Source: Bacteroidota bacterium (GTDB lineage: Bacteria > Bacteroidota > Bacteroidia > Chitinophagales > Saprospiraceae). From it: a DNA stretch of 48,982 bases. The translations under genes and the position numbers were made by a program. The notes under the pieces are model-generated. The model made no database searches. It was not told the origin of the DNA and worked only from the letters and a program-made list of their open reading frames with translations. This document shows positions 30,665 to 39,222 of this stretch, in pieces. Position 1 is the stretch's first letter. Each line of letters begins with the position of its first letter. The DNA lies in the NCBI GenBank assembly GCA_029561355.1, contig JAKQJD010000225.1, positions 1 through 48,982 on the forward strand. Direction: 5' to 3'.

Positions 30665-31480
30665 CCCAGCCATTTCCTTCATCATCTGCTTAATGATCTG
30701 TTTCACCTGCGATGAAAACTCGCGTTCCTGAATCCAGATGCCGTAGTTGCGCTCTTTTTTCAGCACTTCTTTTACAGGTTGCCCCATGTATTTCCCGAAA
30801 TTGAACACCACCACCCCGTCGGGCTGCACGCGCAGTTTTTGGGTAGCGTCGAGGAAATTCAGGTCGTTGGTGAATTCGTGAATCGCCTGCATGTCGTTTT
30901 TGATAGGCGCCGGAATAATGCCGCCGTCTTCGTCCCACAGATCCTTACCTTCATATGCGCGCAACTGCCCCTTGAACACGGCAATCGTCGCTTTCACGTC
31001 GGCCAGGGCGTCATGCGCATCTTCCAGTTCGCGCTGGCAATACAGGCGATAGGCGGCTTTCAGCGTACGCGGTTCCATCTTGTAGAAGATACGCTGTACG
31101 TCGATCAAACGCCGCTTGTTCACCTCGAATTCTTTTCCCACGCGTGCAAATTCCTCCATCAGCATAGGCACGTCGAAGCGGTTGGAATTGTAACCTGCCA
31201 GGTCCGAATTGCCGATAAAATCCCAGATTTTATCCGCTACCTGCGCAAAAGTAGGTTTGTTGGCCAGGTCTTTCGGCGTAATACCGTGTATCTGCATCGA
31301 TTCTTCCGAGATTGGAATACCCGGATTGATGAGCATGGACAGTTCTTCCGGCGGCTGCCCGCTTTTAAACAACTTCACCAGCGCAATCTGGACGATGCGG
31401 TCGCGAATGACGTTCAAACCCGTGGTTTCGACGTCGAAGAATACCAGGTCGCGGGTGAGGTTGATGTGCAGGTCTTCCAT
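30662..31480 (-). CDS. DnaQ-like 3'-5' exonuclease
   Basis: The protein has 272 residues. It is a DEDDh exonuclease with Exo I FFDVETTGL (D16, E18), Exo II around NSDLAGYNSNRFDVPMLMEEF, and Exo III AHDALADVKATIAVF carrying the catalytic His and Asp. The domain ends near residue 180; the remaining 90 residues (VVVFNFGKYMGQPVKEVL, YGIWIQEREFSSQVKQIIKQ) resemble the small C-terminal domain seen in other bacterial DnaQ-like exonucleases with a KYxG-type segment. It could be a proofreading subunit or a stand-alone nuclease; no polymerase gene is adjacent. The stop codon is part of a 14-base tandem repeat. Confidence 0.9.
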   Translation of the reverse strand: MEDLHINLTRDLVFFDVETTGLNVIRDRIVQIALVKLFKSGQPPEELSMLINPGIPISEESMQIHGITPKDLANKPTFAQVADKIWDFIGNSDLAGYNSNRFDVPMLMEEFARVGKEFEVNKRRLIDVQRIFYKMEPRTLKAAYRLYCQRELEDAHDALADVKATIAVFKGQLRAYEGKDLWDEDGGIIPAPIKNDMQAIHEFTNDLNFLDATQKLRVQPDGVVVFNFGKYMGQPVKEVLKKERNYGIWIQEREFSSQVKQIIKQMMKEMAG

Positions 31481-31612
31481 GTTAGTTATTCGTTATTGGT
31501 TATTAGTTATTCGTTATTGGCATCTGTTATTATTCTCCGGCTTACCGGAAATGGATCTTAGATCAAATCGGTTTTCAGCCTGGAAAACCCTAATAACCAA
31601 TAACCAATAACC
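31481..31612. repeat. Inverted array of GTTATTcGTTATTGG words filling a spacer
   Basis: From the exonuclease start codon to the TerC stop codon, the left side has five to six GTTATT words and the right side the complementary AATAACC words (31592-31610). Between them lie TTCTCCGGCTTACCGGAAA and other small inverted pieces. The whole spacer is made of this element. Confidence 0.75.
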
Positions 31613-32443
31613 TCATTGCTGCTGCGCCTCGTTATCCAGCAAATTCTCGTCCAGCAAACCGCGTTTACTAGCCGTTTCGCTGTAGCCGTGGAGTTGAACG
31701 GGGCTTTTGGCTTTCCGCATGCGGATGTTGAGAAATTCCACAAAAAGCGAAAAGAAAATAGCGAAATACAGGTATCCTTTCGGTACGGCGCCTTCGGTGA
31801 AATGCCCCAGGTGCGCGGCTTCGGCGATGAGCGAAAAACCGATCAGGATCAGGAACGACAGCCCCAGCATCTGGATGGTCGGGTGTTGATTAACGAACTT
31901 GCTGACCGGGCCGGAAAACAGCATCATCACCAGCACAGAGGCAACCACGGCGATAATCATGATGATAATATCGTTGGAAAGCCCCACGGCTGTCAGAATG
32001 GAGTCGAACGAAAACACCACGTTGATGAGCGTAATCTGGACAATAACGGCGCTCAAAGCGGCAGCGGCCTTACCGCCGGGATCATCGCTCTCGTCCGGAC
32101 TTTCCAGTTTGTGGTGGATTTCCGACGTGGCTTTATACAGCAAAAACACACCGCCCAGAAACAGGATCAGGCCCTGCCCGGTTACGCCGCCGTGCAGCCC
32201 AAGGAAATTGATCTCGAACAGCGGCGCTTTCATGCCGATGATCCAGGTAAGTCCGAACAGCAAAACAATCCGCAGGCCCATAGCCAGCAAAAGACCGATG
32301 TTGCGGGCTTTGGGCTGGTCGGCTTCGGGCAGTTTGGCCGATACGATGGACAGAAAAATAATATTGTCGACCCCCAGTACGATTTCCAGAAAGGTTAGCG
32401 TCAGCAAACTAATCCACACCTCGCCGGAGGCAAAATCGGGCAT
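31613..32443 (-). CDS. TerC-family integral membrane protein
   Basis: About 276 residues from MPDFASGEVWISLL; an upstream ATG at 32458 adds five residues. It has seven or so membrane segments. The family's acidic membrane residues are present in LEIVLGVDNIIFLS (near 20-33) and NVVFSFDSILTAVGLSNDI. The C-terminal tail after FVEFLNIRMRK is polar. TerC/Alx/YceF-like proteins are linked to tellurite resistance, pH response and manganese export; which applies cannot be seen here. No ter operon surrounds it. A perfect palindrome at 32501-32521 lies 58 bases upstream of the start and could be its operator. Confidence 0.9.
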   Translation of the reverse strand: MPDFASGEVWISLLTLTFLEIVLGVDNIIFLSIVSAKLPEADQPKARNIGLLLAMGLRIVLLFGLTWIIGMKAPLFEINFLGLHGGVTGQGLILFLGGVFLLYKATSEIHHKLESPDESDDPGGKAAAALSAVIVQITLINVVFSFDSILTAVGLSNDIIIMIIAVVASVLVMMLFSGPVSKFVNQHPTIQMLGLSFLILIGFSLIAEAAHLGHFTEGAVPKGYLYFAIFFSLFVEFLNIRMRKAKSPVQLHGYSETASKRGLLDENLLDNEAQQQ

Positions 32444-32500
32444 TGTTAAAAGAAACATCGAATAATTAAGTTGGTTATGAACGTATCAGAAGTTAATAAT

Positions 32501-32521
32501 AACAATTGACTGTCAATTGTT
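32501..32521. promoter_or_regulatory. Perfect 21-bp palindrome, candidate operator
   Basis: AACAATTGAC and GTCAATTGTT are exact complements around a single T. The size and odd centre fit a dimeric helix-turn-helix repressor site. It lies 58 bases upstream of the TerC start in the divergent region; no regulator gene is adjacent to suggest the protein. Confidence 0.55.
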
Positions 32522-32702
32522 TAGGGTAGAAATGAATTCTTTTTTCATTTACAGCCCTGGCAAATACGTTTGTTAAATCGGGGCAAGATTACGGTTTTCC
32601 GCTCAATTGTCCGCGCAGGTTATCGACAAAGCAAAGCGTTCGCTTGACGACATTTGAGCAGGTTCACGATGTACGTATGCGGAGTTTCGCTTGAAAGGGG
32701 CT

Positions 32703-32710
32703 TAAATTTG
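32703..32710 (+). promoter_or_regulatory. Candidate -7 element TAAATTTG
   Basis: An exact match to TAnnTTTG, 76 bases before the Omp28-like start. No TTTG at the expected -33 distance was found. Confidence 0.4.
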
Positions 32711-32786
32711 CCGTACATCCGCTACCTGCCCTGTTGCTAAGACGCATTGTCTTTCTTCGTTTTTATCACCATTTGACACCATCGAC

Positions 32787-33782
32787 ATGAAAAAACTACT
32801 CATTACGTTTGTACTGGGCCTCGGTTGCCTGTTCGCCAATGCCCAAAACACGGTCAAAAGATACGTGTTGCTCGAACATTTCACCAACTCGCCCTGTAGT
32901 ATCTGCGCCAGTAGAAACCCCGCATTTTACAGTCTTATTCAAATGCATCCGCAGGATGTACACCACATTGCCTACCATCCGGCATTCCCTTACAACAGTT
33001 GTATTTTTTACCAGGCTAATACGACCGAAAACAGCGCCCGCACCAGTTTTTACGGTATCAACGGTACGCCGCGGGTGGTGCTTAACGGCACACTCGTGAA
33101 CGCGGGCAGTCAGTTGCTGCCTGCTGCCACGCTCAATGCGGCTATTCCCAACACCAGCCCGGTACACTTGCAGGTGACCGAAACCAGCGGAACAGACCGC
33201 ACAGCAACCGTCCAGATCTTTACCCACAGCACTGTGCCGGCCGGCAACTATAAACTGTACCTGGCCGTGGTGGAAAAAGACGTAGACTATACGGCGCCCG
33301 TCACCGGCGCTACCGAGCACTACGACGTGTTCCGCGACATGCTGCCGGGCACCGACGGCTTGCCGGTAACGCTCGCCGCACCCGGCGGCAGCATCACGCA
33401 GACATTTACGTATTCCGTCGCTTCCGGCTGGAATGCCGCGCAGATTTACGTGGTGGCTTTCCTGCAAAACGCCGATACCAAAGAAGTGCTGAACAGCGGC
33501 ACGAAATTCGATCCGCTGGTGGTGGCTACCGGCGAACCGCGGGCGCAAAGCATTTCAATACAGCCCAATCCGGTACATGAAACAGCCGTGGCTTATCTGG
33601 GCGATGACCGGGCCGAAGCGCTGGAAGTGTTCGACCTCGGCGGGCGGCGTGTGTCCGTTTCTTTTGAAAATCAAGAGGTTGGAGCGGTGTCGTTTTCGCT
33701 GCGCGAGGTTCCGAAAGGGATTTACGTAGTCAAAATTACGGGCCGGAAAGGCGTTTATACGGCGAAGGTGGTGAAGGAGTAA
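32787..33782 (+). CDS. Omp28-like secreted protein with T9SS sorting domain
   Basis: The protein has 331 residues. The signal peptide MKKLLITFVLGLGCLFANA is cut near residue 20. An Omp28-type thioredoxin-like region follows with NSPCSICASRNPAF (C37 and C40, a CxxC pair), HHIAYHPAFPYNSC, and YGINGTPRVVLNG, which carries the cis-Pro-like segment of thioredoxin folds. The last 80 residues, from SISIQPNPVHETAV to GIYVVKITGRKGVYTAKVVK, form a type A T9SS C-terminal sorting domain, so the protein should cross the outer membrane and be attached to the surface or released. Redox activity is inferred from CxxC only. Confidence 0.9.
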   Translation: MKKLLITFVLGLGCLFANAQNTVKRYVLLEHFTNSPCSICASRNPAFYSLIQMHPQDVHHIAYHPAFPYNSCIFYQANTTENSARTSFYGINGTPRVVLNGTLVNAGSQLLPAATLNAAIPNTSPVHLQVTETSGTDRTATVQIFTHSTVPAGNYKLYLAVVEKDVDYTAPVTGATEHYDVFRDMLPGTDGLPVTLAAPGGSITQTFTYSVASGWNAAQIYVVAFLQNADTKEVLNSGTKFDPLVVATGEPRAQSISIQPNPVHETAVAYLGDDRAEALEVFDLGGRRVSVSFENQEVGAVSFSLREVPKGIYVVKITGRKGVYTAKVVKE

Positions 33783-33800
33783 ACGTATCTCTCCCGCCTT

Positions 33801-33884
33801 TTTTTCATTTAACCACAAGGGCACAAAGACACAAAGCGCGATCTCGCCTTGTGACTTTGTGCCCTTGTGGTTAAATGAAAAAAT
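33801..33884. repeat. Inverted repeat of the ACCACAAGGGCACAAAG word; likely terminator
   Basis: Arms of about 39 bases (33801-33839 and 33846-33884) pair with one or two mismatches. They read TTTTTTCATTTAACCACAAG and its complement, so each end supplies an A- or T-run. The element follows the Omp28-like stop by 18 bases and can act as a terminator in either direction. Confidence 0.88.
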
Positions 33885-33953
33885 AAAAGTCCTTTCTCAC
33901 TTTACCCTTCGCATTATCCCATAAAAAGGAAAAATGCAAGCCACAGAAAGGGG

Positions 33954-33983
33954 TTTGTAAAATTTTAGCCAAATTCATTTTTG
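33954..33983 (+). promoter_or_regulatory. Candidate Bacteroidota promoter of the DUF4397 gene
   Basis: TTTG at 33954-33957, an 18-base gap, then CATTTTTG at 33976-33983 (one mismatch to TAnnTTTG) fit the -33/-7 layout of Bacteroidota promoters. A long A/T-rich leader of about 97 bases leads to the start at 34081. Confidence 0.4.
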
Positions 33984-34080
33984 TTTAACTATTTAAAGCA
34001 ATAATCTAAACAACATTAAACAATCATGGTTAGAAAAGGCATTTTAAACCAATCATCACAAACCAATTCCTTTTTTAAAC

Positions 34081-37000
34081 ATGAAAAATCTACTTGTCAC
34101 GATGCTGTTGATGCTGCTGTCAACAGCTACAGTGCTGGCCCAAACAGCGCGAGTTCAGATTATTCACAATGCGCCCGACCCAACAGTCGACGTGTATGTG
34201 AACGGTGTGAACACCTTTGACGACTTTGCCTTCCGAACGGCAACAGGTTTCCTTACACTCCCGGCGGGCATTCAACTCTCCATCGGAGTTGCGCCTGCTT
34301 CCAGCACTTCCGTCAGCGACGTACTGTTTAATTTTGATGTCACTTTTGAAAACGGTAAAACGTATGTCGTAACGGCTTCGGGTATTGTTTTCGACCAGGA
34401 TACGCCCTTTACGCTGATTACTGATGCCAACGGCAGGGAGGCTTCGGCAGGACCATCTATCGTCGATTTGTCCGTACTACATGGCGCTCCCGACGCACCG
34501 GCTGTTGATGTGGCTGTTCGTACGGTGGGCAACATCGTCACCGACTTGTCTTACGGCGAGTTCACCCCGTATCTGAGCGTGGCGCCGGGCGATTATTTCC
34601 TGGATGTAAAACCGGCCGGCAGCAGTACGATTCTCGCAACCTACCGCGCCGACCTGACGGGCGCCGGCGGCCAGGCCCTGAAAGTGATGGCCAGCGGACT
34701 GCTCGGCTCGGGAACATTCGGTTTGTATGCGGTTTTTGCTGACGGCACAGTAGCAGCCCTTCCGGCGAGCCCGGTTGCGCGCGTTCAACTGATCCATAAT
34801 TCGCCTGATCCGGCGGCCTCGATTGTAGACGTGTATAAAAATGGCAACCTATATGCCAATGACGTGCCTTTCCGCGGCGCGAAAGCATTTGAATTCGTTC
34901 CGGCAGGTGTTCCGATGAATATCGGTATTGCCCCCGCAAACAGCACTTCCGTAAACGATACGATCAAAAATTTTAACTACACTTTTGAAAACGGCAAAAC
35001 GTATGTAGTGTCGGTAATCGGCCTCACTGGAAGTACCGCCACGCCACTTGCCCTCAATATCAACGACCTGGGCCGGGAAGCCGCAGCGAATCCCGCACAA
35101 GTCGACGTGGCTGTGCTGCACGGTTCGCCTGATGCGCCTGCCGTCGACGTCGATGCGGTATACGTTGCCAACAATCTGATTCCCAACCTGGCCTATGGAA
35201 CTTCTACCGGCTATATCGGCCTGACGCCCGATGTGTATGACCTGGCCGTTCGCCCTGCGGGTAACCCGACGGTTGTCGTGGCCACTTTCCGTGCCGACCT
35301 GAGTGGACTGGCCGGTGGTGCAGCGTATGTTTTTGCCAGCGGATTGCTGACTGGTACCCCTGGGTTCGGATTGTTCGCTGCGCTGGCCAACGGAACAGTG
35401 ATCGCACTGCCGCTCGCGCCTGCACCTGCCCGCGTTCAGATCGTACACAATGCCGTTGCTCCTACCGTAGACGTGTATGTGGCAAACACGCTGCTGGCCG
35501 ATAATTTTGTTTTCCGGACAGCCACACCCTTCATCGACGTAGCCGCCGACCGGTCGTTGAATATCGGGATTGCACTCGACAACAGCACGTCGGCAGCCGA
35601 TGCGCTGGCTACCATTCCGGTCACTTTTGAAAGCGGCAAAACGTACGTCGTATTCGCTTCCGGCATTTTCGCCGGCAACCCGGGCTTCGAACTGCTGGCT
35701 TTTGAAGGCCGTGAAGCAAATGCCGCTTCCGGACAGTTCGATGTGGCGGTGTTGCATGGCTCGCCCGATGCCCCGGCCGTCGACGTAGATGCAGTGTACG
35801 TAGCCGACGACCTGATCGACAACCTGGAATACGGTTCCGCTACCGCTTATAGTTCTTTACCTACGGGCATTTACGATCTGGCGGTGCGTGCGCACGACAA
35901 CCCTGCCGTACTTGCTACTTTCCGCGCCAACCTGGGCAGCGAAGGTGCCGCGTTTGTTTTCGCCAGCGGATTGCTGGGTGGCACTCCTGCTTTCGGGTTG
36001 TATGCGGTATTCCCCGACGGTACGGTAGCGGCGCTTCCGGCCTCTCCTACTGCCCGCCTTCAGGTGATTCACAACTCACCCGACCCGACGGTGGATGTGT
36101 ACGTGGGCAATACCCGCCTGATCGATAATTTTGCCTTCCGCACGGCTACGCCGTTTGTAACTGTCCTGGCTGACCGGCCGCTTTCTGTCGGTGTAGCGCT
36201 GGATAACAGCGGCAGTGCAGCCGATGCCATCGCAACATTTCCGGTAACCCTGCCGGAAGGCGGCACTTTTGTGGCATATGCCAGCGGTGTCGTAGGCCAG
36301 ACGCCTGCTTTCGATTTGATTGCAGTAGAAGGCCGGGAAAGTGCTGTGGATGTAAGCAAAGTGGAACTTTCCGTTTTCCACGGCTCGCCCGATGCCCCTG
36401 CGGTGGATGTGGATGCGGTGCTTGTGGCCGCCGACCTGATCGATAACCTGGCGTACGGTAATTCGACGGGATATGTAGCACTTCCGCCTGCCGTATATGA
36501 CCTGGCGATTCGTGCACACGACAACCCGAACGTGGTGGCCACCTTCCGCGCCGACATTAGCAGTCTGACCGGTGGCGCCGCACAGGTATTCGCCAGCGGA
36601 TTCCTGGCCTCCGCACCTGCTTTCGGTATTTACGTTGCCCTGCCTGACGGAACGGTGTTCCCGCTTCCACTGTCACCCGCACCGGCACGTGTACAAATCA
36701 TTCACGACGCCATAGCGCCGACCGTCGACGTATACGCAGACAATACTCTGCTGATCGACAACTTTGAATTCCGCACAGCCACGCCGTTTGTAGACGTACC
36801 TGCGGAACGCCCGGTAAACATCGGTGTAGCAGGCGGCAACAGCAGCAGTCCGGAAGATGCGCTGGCCAATTTCCCGCTTACCCTCGAATCGGGTCGCGCC
36901 TACGTAGTAGTAGCGGGCGGCGTACTGGCAGGCAGCCCCGGTTTCAACCTGTTTATCAATGAAAATGCGCGTGAGGCGGCACAGAATCCGGCCAATGTGG

Positions 37001-37596
37001 AGTTTGCCGTATTCCACGGTTCTCCGGATGCAGGCCCGGTAGACGTGCGCCTGTCCAACGGACCGACCTTGTTCGAGGACATCACTTTCGGTAATTTCAC
37101 TGATTACCTGAGTGTTCCACCGGCTGAATATTTCGTAGACGTAACGCCTGGCGATGCACCCAACGATCCGTTTGCGGAGTACCGGGCCAACCTCAATGGT
37201 ACGGCGGGCGTTGCCGCTACCCTCTTTGCTTCGGGATACCGCGACGGTACAGCTCCTTCTTTCGAAGTATGGGCAGCCCTGCCCAACGGCGTCACTTTCC
37301 CGCTGGAAGATGCCGTAAGCGTCAACGAACTGGATGCCACACTGGATAACCTGCGCCTGTCGCCCAACCCGGCAAAAGACGAAGTGCTGGTACAATTCAA
37401 CCTGAACGCTTCCGAAAACCTCCGCTATGCCGTGCGCGATCTGACCGGCCGGCTGGTACAGGAAGGCGATATGGGTGCTGTCAGTGGCTCGTTCAGCCTC
37501 GAAGTAAACCTGGAAACGCTGGTAACGGGCATGTACCAACTGGAAATCCGCTCCGATGCGGGCGTGAAAACGGCAAAATTTGTAGTTCAGAAATAA
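34081..37596 (+). CDS. Giant DUF4397 repeat protein with T9SS sorting domain
   Basis: The protein has 1171 residues. The signal peptide MKNLLVTMLLMLLSTATVLA is cut near 20. It has five tandem modules of about 210 residues, starting at bases 34147, 34777, 35428, 36052 and 36685. Each holds two DUF4397 domains: one opening with ARVQIIHNAPDPTVDVYV-like sequence, the other with VDVAVLHGSPDAPAVDVDAV-like sequence and ending FGLYAVFPDGTVAALPASP. That makes ten domains. The C-terminus (about 1085-1171, LRLSPNPAKDEVLV ... GMYQLEIRSDAG) is a type A T9SS sorting domain. The protein should be a long surface filament or adhesin; its ligand is unknown. DNA similarity between modules implies growth by unequal recombination. 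Confidence 0.93.
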   Translation: MKNLLVTMLLMLLSTATVLAQTARVQIIHNAPDPTVDVYVNGVNTFDDFAFRTATGFLTLPAGIQLSIGVAPASSTSVSDVLFNFDVTFENGKTYVVTASGIVFDQDTPFTLITDANGREASAGPSIVDLSVLHGAPDAPAVDVAVRTVGNIVTDLSYGEFTPYLSVAPGDYFLDVKPAGSSTILATYRADLTGAGGQALKVMASGLLGSGTFGLYAVFADGTVAALPASPVARVQLIHNSPDPAASIVDVYKNGNLYANDVPFRGAKAFEFVPAGVPMNIGIAPANSTSVNDTIKNFNYTFENGKTYVVSVIGLTGSTATPLALNINDLGREAAANPAQVDVAVLHGSPDAPAVDVDAVYVANNLIPNLAYGTSTGYIGLTPDVYDLAVRPAGNPTVVVATFRADLSGLAGGAAYVFASGLLTGTPGFGLFAALANGTVIALPLAPAPARVQIVHNAVAPTVDVYVANTLLADNFVFRTATPFIDVAADRSLNIGIALDNSTSAADALATIPVTFESGKTYVVFASGIFAGNPGFELLAFEGREANAASGQFDVAVLHGSPDAPAVDVDAVYVADDLIDNLEYGSATAYSSLPTGIYDLAVRAHDNPAVLATFRANLGSEGAAFVFASGLLGGTPAFGLYAVFPDGTVAALPASPTARLQVIHNSPDPTVDVYVGNTRLIDNFAFRTATPFVTVLADRPLSVGVALDNSGSAADAIATFPVTLPEGGTFVAYASGVVGQTPAFDLIAVEGRESAVDVSKVELSVFHGSPDAPAVDVDAVLVAADLIDNLAYGNSTGYVALPPAVYDLAIRAHDNPNVVATFRADISSLTGGAAQVFASGFLASAPAFGIYVALPDGTVFPLPLSPAPARVQIIHDAIAPTVDVYADNTLLIDNFEFRTATPFVDVPAERPVNIGVAGGNSSSPEDALANFPLTLESGRAYVVVAGGVLAGSPGFNLFINENAREAAQNPANVEFAVFHGSPDAGPVDVRLSNGPTLFEDITFGNFTDYLSVPPAEYFVDVTPGDAPNDPFAEYRANLNGTAGVAATLFASGYRDGTAPSFEVWAALPNGVTFPLEDAVSVNELDATLDNLRLSPNPAKDEVLVQFNLNASENLRYAVRDLTGRLVQEGDMGAVSGSFSLEVNLETLVTGMYQLEIRSDAGVKTAKFVVQK

Positions 37597-37647
37597 GGGT
37601 GTGTTCGGGCTCCGAACATACTTCAGGAATTAGTCTTAAATGAGTAC

Positions 37648-37687
37648 GGCGCGGCCGGGTACGCAGGTATCTGGTCGTGCCTTTTTT
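37648..37687 (+). terminator. Rho-independent terminator of the DUF4397 gene
   Basis: GGCGCGGCC pairs with GGTCGTGCC (two G-T pairs) around a 16-base loop, followed by six T. It is about 50 bases past the stop codon; a smaller TGTTCGG/CCGAACA hairpin lies between. Confidence 0.75.
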
Positions 37688-37710
37688 ATGTTTTACGTTT
37701 ACTGACGGGT

Positions 37711-37747
37711 TTACGTTTACTAAACCTTCAAGGTTTTAGTAAACGTG
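37711..37747. repeat. Inverted repeat ACGTTTACTAAAcc / ggttTTAGTAAACGT
   Basis: A 14-bp stem with one bulge lies between the DUF4397 protein gene and the small lipoprotein gene, next to an extra direct copy of TTTACGTTTACT. It could end transcription from either side or be another spacer repeat. Confidence 0.6.
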
Positions 37748-37827
37748 ACGAAACCTGAGGAGTCAGTTAAAATACAGGCAGCATTTCAAAAACAAACGGC
37801 ATCTTTTTCAATTAAAAAGACAAGGAT

Positions 37828-38352
37828 ATGAAACCCCGTTTTTACGCACTCTTAATTTGCATAGTTTTCATTGCCTGTAAAAAAGAACCCGCACCAGTGT
37901 TGCCCGGGCCGTCCGCCAACCACTGGGGAGTCGCTGACGCCCTTCAAAATGGAATTCCCTGGAAAGCAAATCCGCTTTGCTCGTGGCAGGATTCCATCGA
38001 ACACACCGCATTCATACACCTGGATTCGTTTTCAACGAGGTGGACGGAAATACTTTCGTTCTCCGAGGTCCCATGTATTCCGGGCACATACGAAATACGC
38101 CCATCCACATGGCCGGAAGACGGCATACCGAGTGCGTATTTCCATTACTGGAATTATGATTTTGCCGCAGCGACATACACCCCGCTGGAAGGAAGCGGTA
38201 ATCGCCTGGTCGTTGAATCCTACGATCCGGTGAGCAGGGAGATAAAGGGTTTATTCGATGTTGTTATGGTATTGCAGCAATGGCAGGGTTATCCGGAAGC
38301 GCCGGATACGATCCGGTTTATAAACGGGAAATTTCACGGGCGGCTGTATTAA
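37828..38352 (+). CDS. Small lipoprotein of unknown function
   Basis: The protein has 174 residues. The signal MKPRFYALLICIVFIAC has a lipobox Cys at residue 17 followed by KKEP, a typical Bacteroidota lipoprotein. The mature part opens NGIPWKANPLCSW and contains GTYEIRPSTWPEDG and DPVSREIKGLFDVVMVLQ, which resembles lipoproteins in which a beta fold follows the pattern W-GTY-SYDxxxRxIxGxF; I cannot name the family with confidence. Two Cys (about C51 and C82) may pair. Base composition is lower in G+C than the neighbours. It is flanked by repeats on both sides. Confidence 0.8.
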   Translation: MKPRFYALLICIVFIACKKEPAPVLPGPSANHWGVADALQNGIPWKANPLCSWQDSIEHTAFIHLDSFSTRWTEILSFSEVPCIPGTYEIRPSTWPEDGIPSAYFHYWNYDFAAATYTPLEGSGNRLVVESYDPVSREIKGLFDVVMVLQQWQGYPEAPDTIRFINGKFHGRLY

Positions 38353-38386
38353 TGACCGAATTCTTTCATTCACATCGTTTATATAG

Positions 38387-38436
38387 CAAAGACACAAGGC
38401 GGCATAGCGCTTCGTGACTTTGTGTCCTTGTGGTTA
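38387..38436. repeat. Partial CACAAAG inverted repeat
   Basis: CAAAGACACAAGGCG (38387-38401) pairs imperfectly with CGCTTCGTGACTTTG (38408-38422) and continues into TGTCCTTGTGGTTAAAC without a left partner. It is a truncated member of the family at 33801-33884. Confidence 0.65.
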
Positions 38437-38439
38437 AAC

Positions 38440-38480
38440 AAAACAAAAAGAACCCGACCGGTTTTACACCGGCCGGGTTC
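38440..38480 (-). terminator. Rho-independent terminator of the DUF1573 gene
   Basis: On the minus strand GAACCCGGCCGGT pairs with ACCGGTCGGGTTC (one mismatch) around a 5-base loop, followed by TTTTTGTTTTG. It lies 33-73 bases past the DUF1573 stop. Confidence 0.85.
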
Positions 38481-38512
38481 GTATCGTCAAACCAAAAATC
38501 AATCAGTTCAAA

Positions 38513-38944
38513 TTAGTTGTGGTTCAGACCGCCGTTGCTGGCAGGAACGCTTTCCTGATTTGCAGGTGCTTTTACTTCACCTTTGATCGTCAGGGTGTGG
38601 GTATCGCTTGCTTCGTTGGTAGTCAGCGTAACCGTTTTCGTGAAGGCGCCTACACGCTGGGTGTCGTAGCGTACTTCGATTACATTGCTCTCGCCGGGCA
38701 TGATGGGTTCTTTCGGGTACGTCGGAACGGTGCAACCGCAGGAACCTTTTGCAGCTTTCACGATCAGCGGTTCGTTGCCGGTGTTGGTGAATTTGAATTT
38801 GCGGATCGGATCGCCACCTTTTTCAATGTTACCGTAGTCGATAGTCGTTACGTCGAACGTCATAACAGCGCCACTGGAAGTTTGTGCAGATGCGTAGAAA
38901 GAGCCAACCACAACGAAAGCGAGGATAGAGAGAACTTGTTTCAT
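38513..38944 (-). CDS. Secreted DUF1573 domain protein
   Basis: The protein has 143 residues. The signal peptide MKQVLSILAFVVVGSFYASA is followed by a single DUF1573 beta-sandwich: FDVTTIDYGNIEKGGDPI, the family hallmark FKFTNTGNEPLIVKAAKGSC and GCTVP with a CGC motif, and VTLTTNEASDTHTLTIKG. These proteins are very common in Bacteroidota envelopes and resemble ASPM/SPD-2/Hydin-type immunoglobulin folds; no activity is established. It has its own terminator and diverges from mutS. Confidence 0.92.
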   Translation of the reverse strand: MKQVLSILAFVVVGSFYASAQTSSGAVMTFDVTTIDYGNIEKGGDPIRKFKFTNTGNEPLIVKAAKGSCGCTVPTYPKEPIMPGESNVIEVRYDTQRVGAFTKTVTLTTNEASDTHTLTIKGEVKAPANQESVPASNGGLNHN

Positions 38945-39222
38945 CGGATATTACCGTTTTAGATGAGAAATTGAGTTTCTTTGTCAAATGATGCTACAAA
39001 AGTATGCGGGTAAAGTTTCGATGCCGCCATTCGCCCTGTTAATGATGTCCAAAATAAAGCAAACTGTTTCTAACACATTGATTATCAATACCAAATAAAA
39101 GCGATATTACTAAAAACCGCCAGGCGGGCGTTTGCATTTTTTTTCAAAAAAACCCGTGGAAAGCAGCGCGGCGTCCTACCTTTAGCGTCCCGGACAAAAC
39201 CGGACGACAACGAATCACCACA

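Larger units (their letters stand above)
32444..32786. other. Divergent control region between the TerC and Omp28-like genes
   Basis: About 340 bases separate the two divergent genes. It holds the palindrome at 32501-32521 and a TAAATTTG -7-like element at 32703-32710 facing the Omp28-like gene. No reading frame here is convincing. Confidence 0.65.

Noticed and set aside
36673..37539. A 288-codon minus-strand frame in the repeat protein
   Set aside because: Antisense to the DUF4397 gene; similar antisense frames recur in each module, as expected from repetition.
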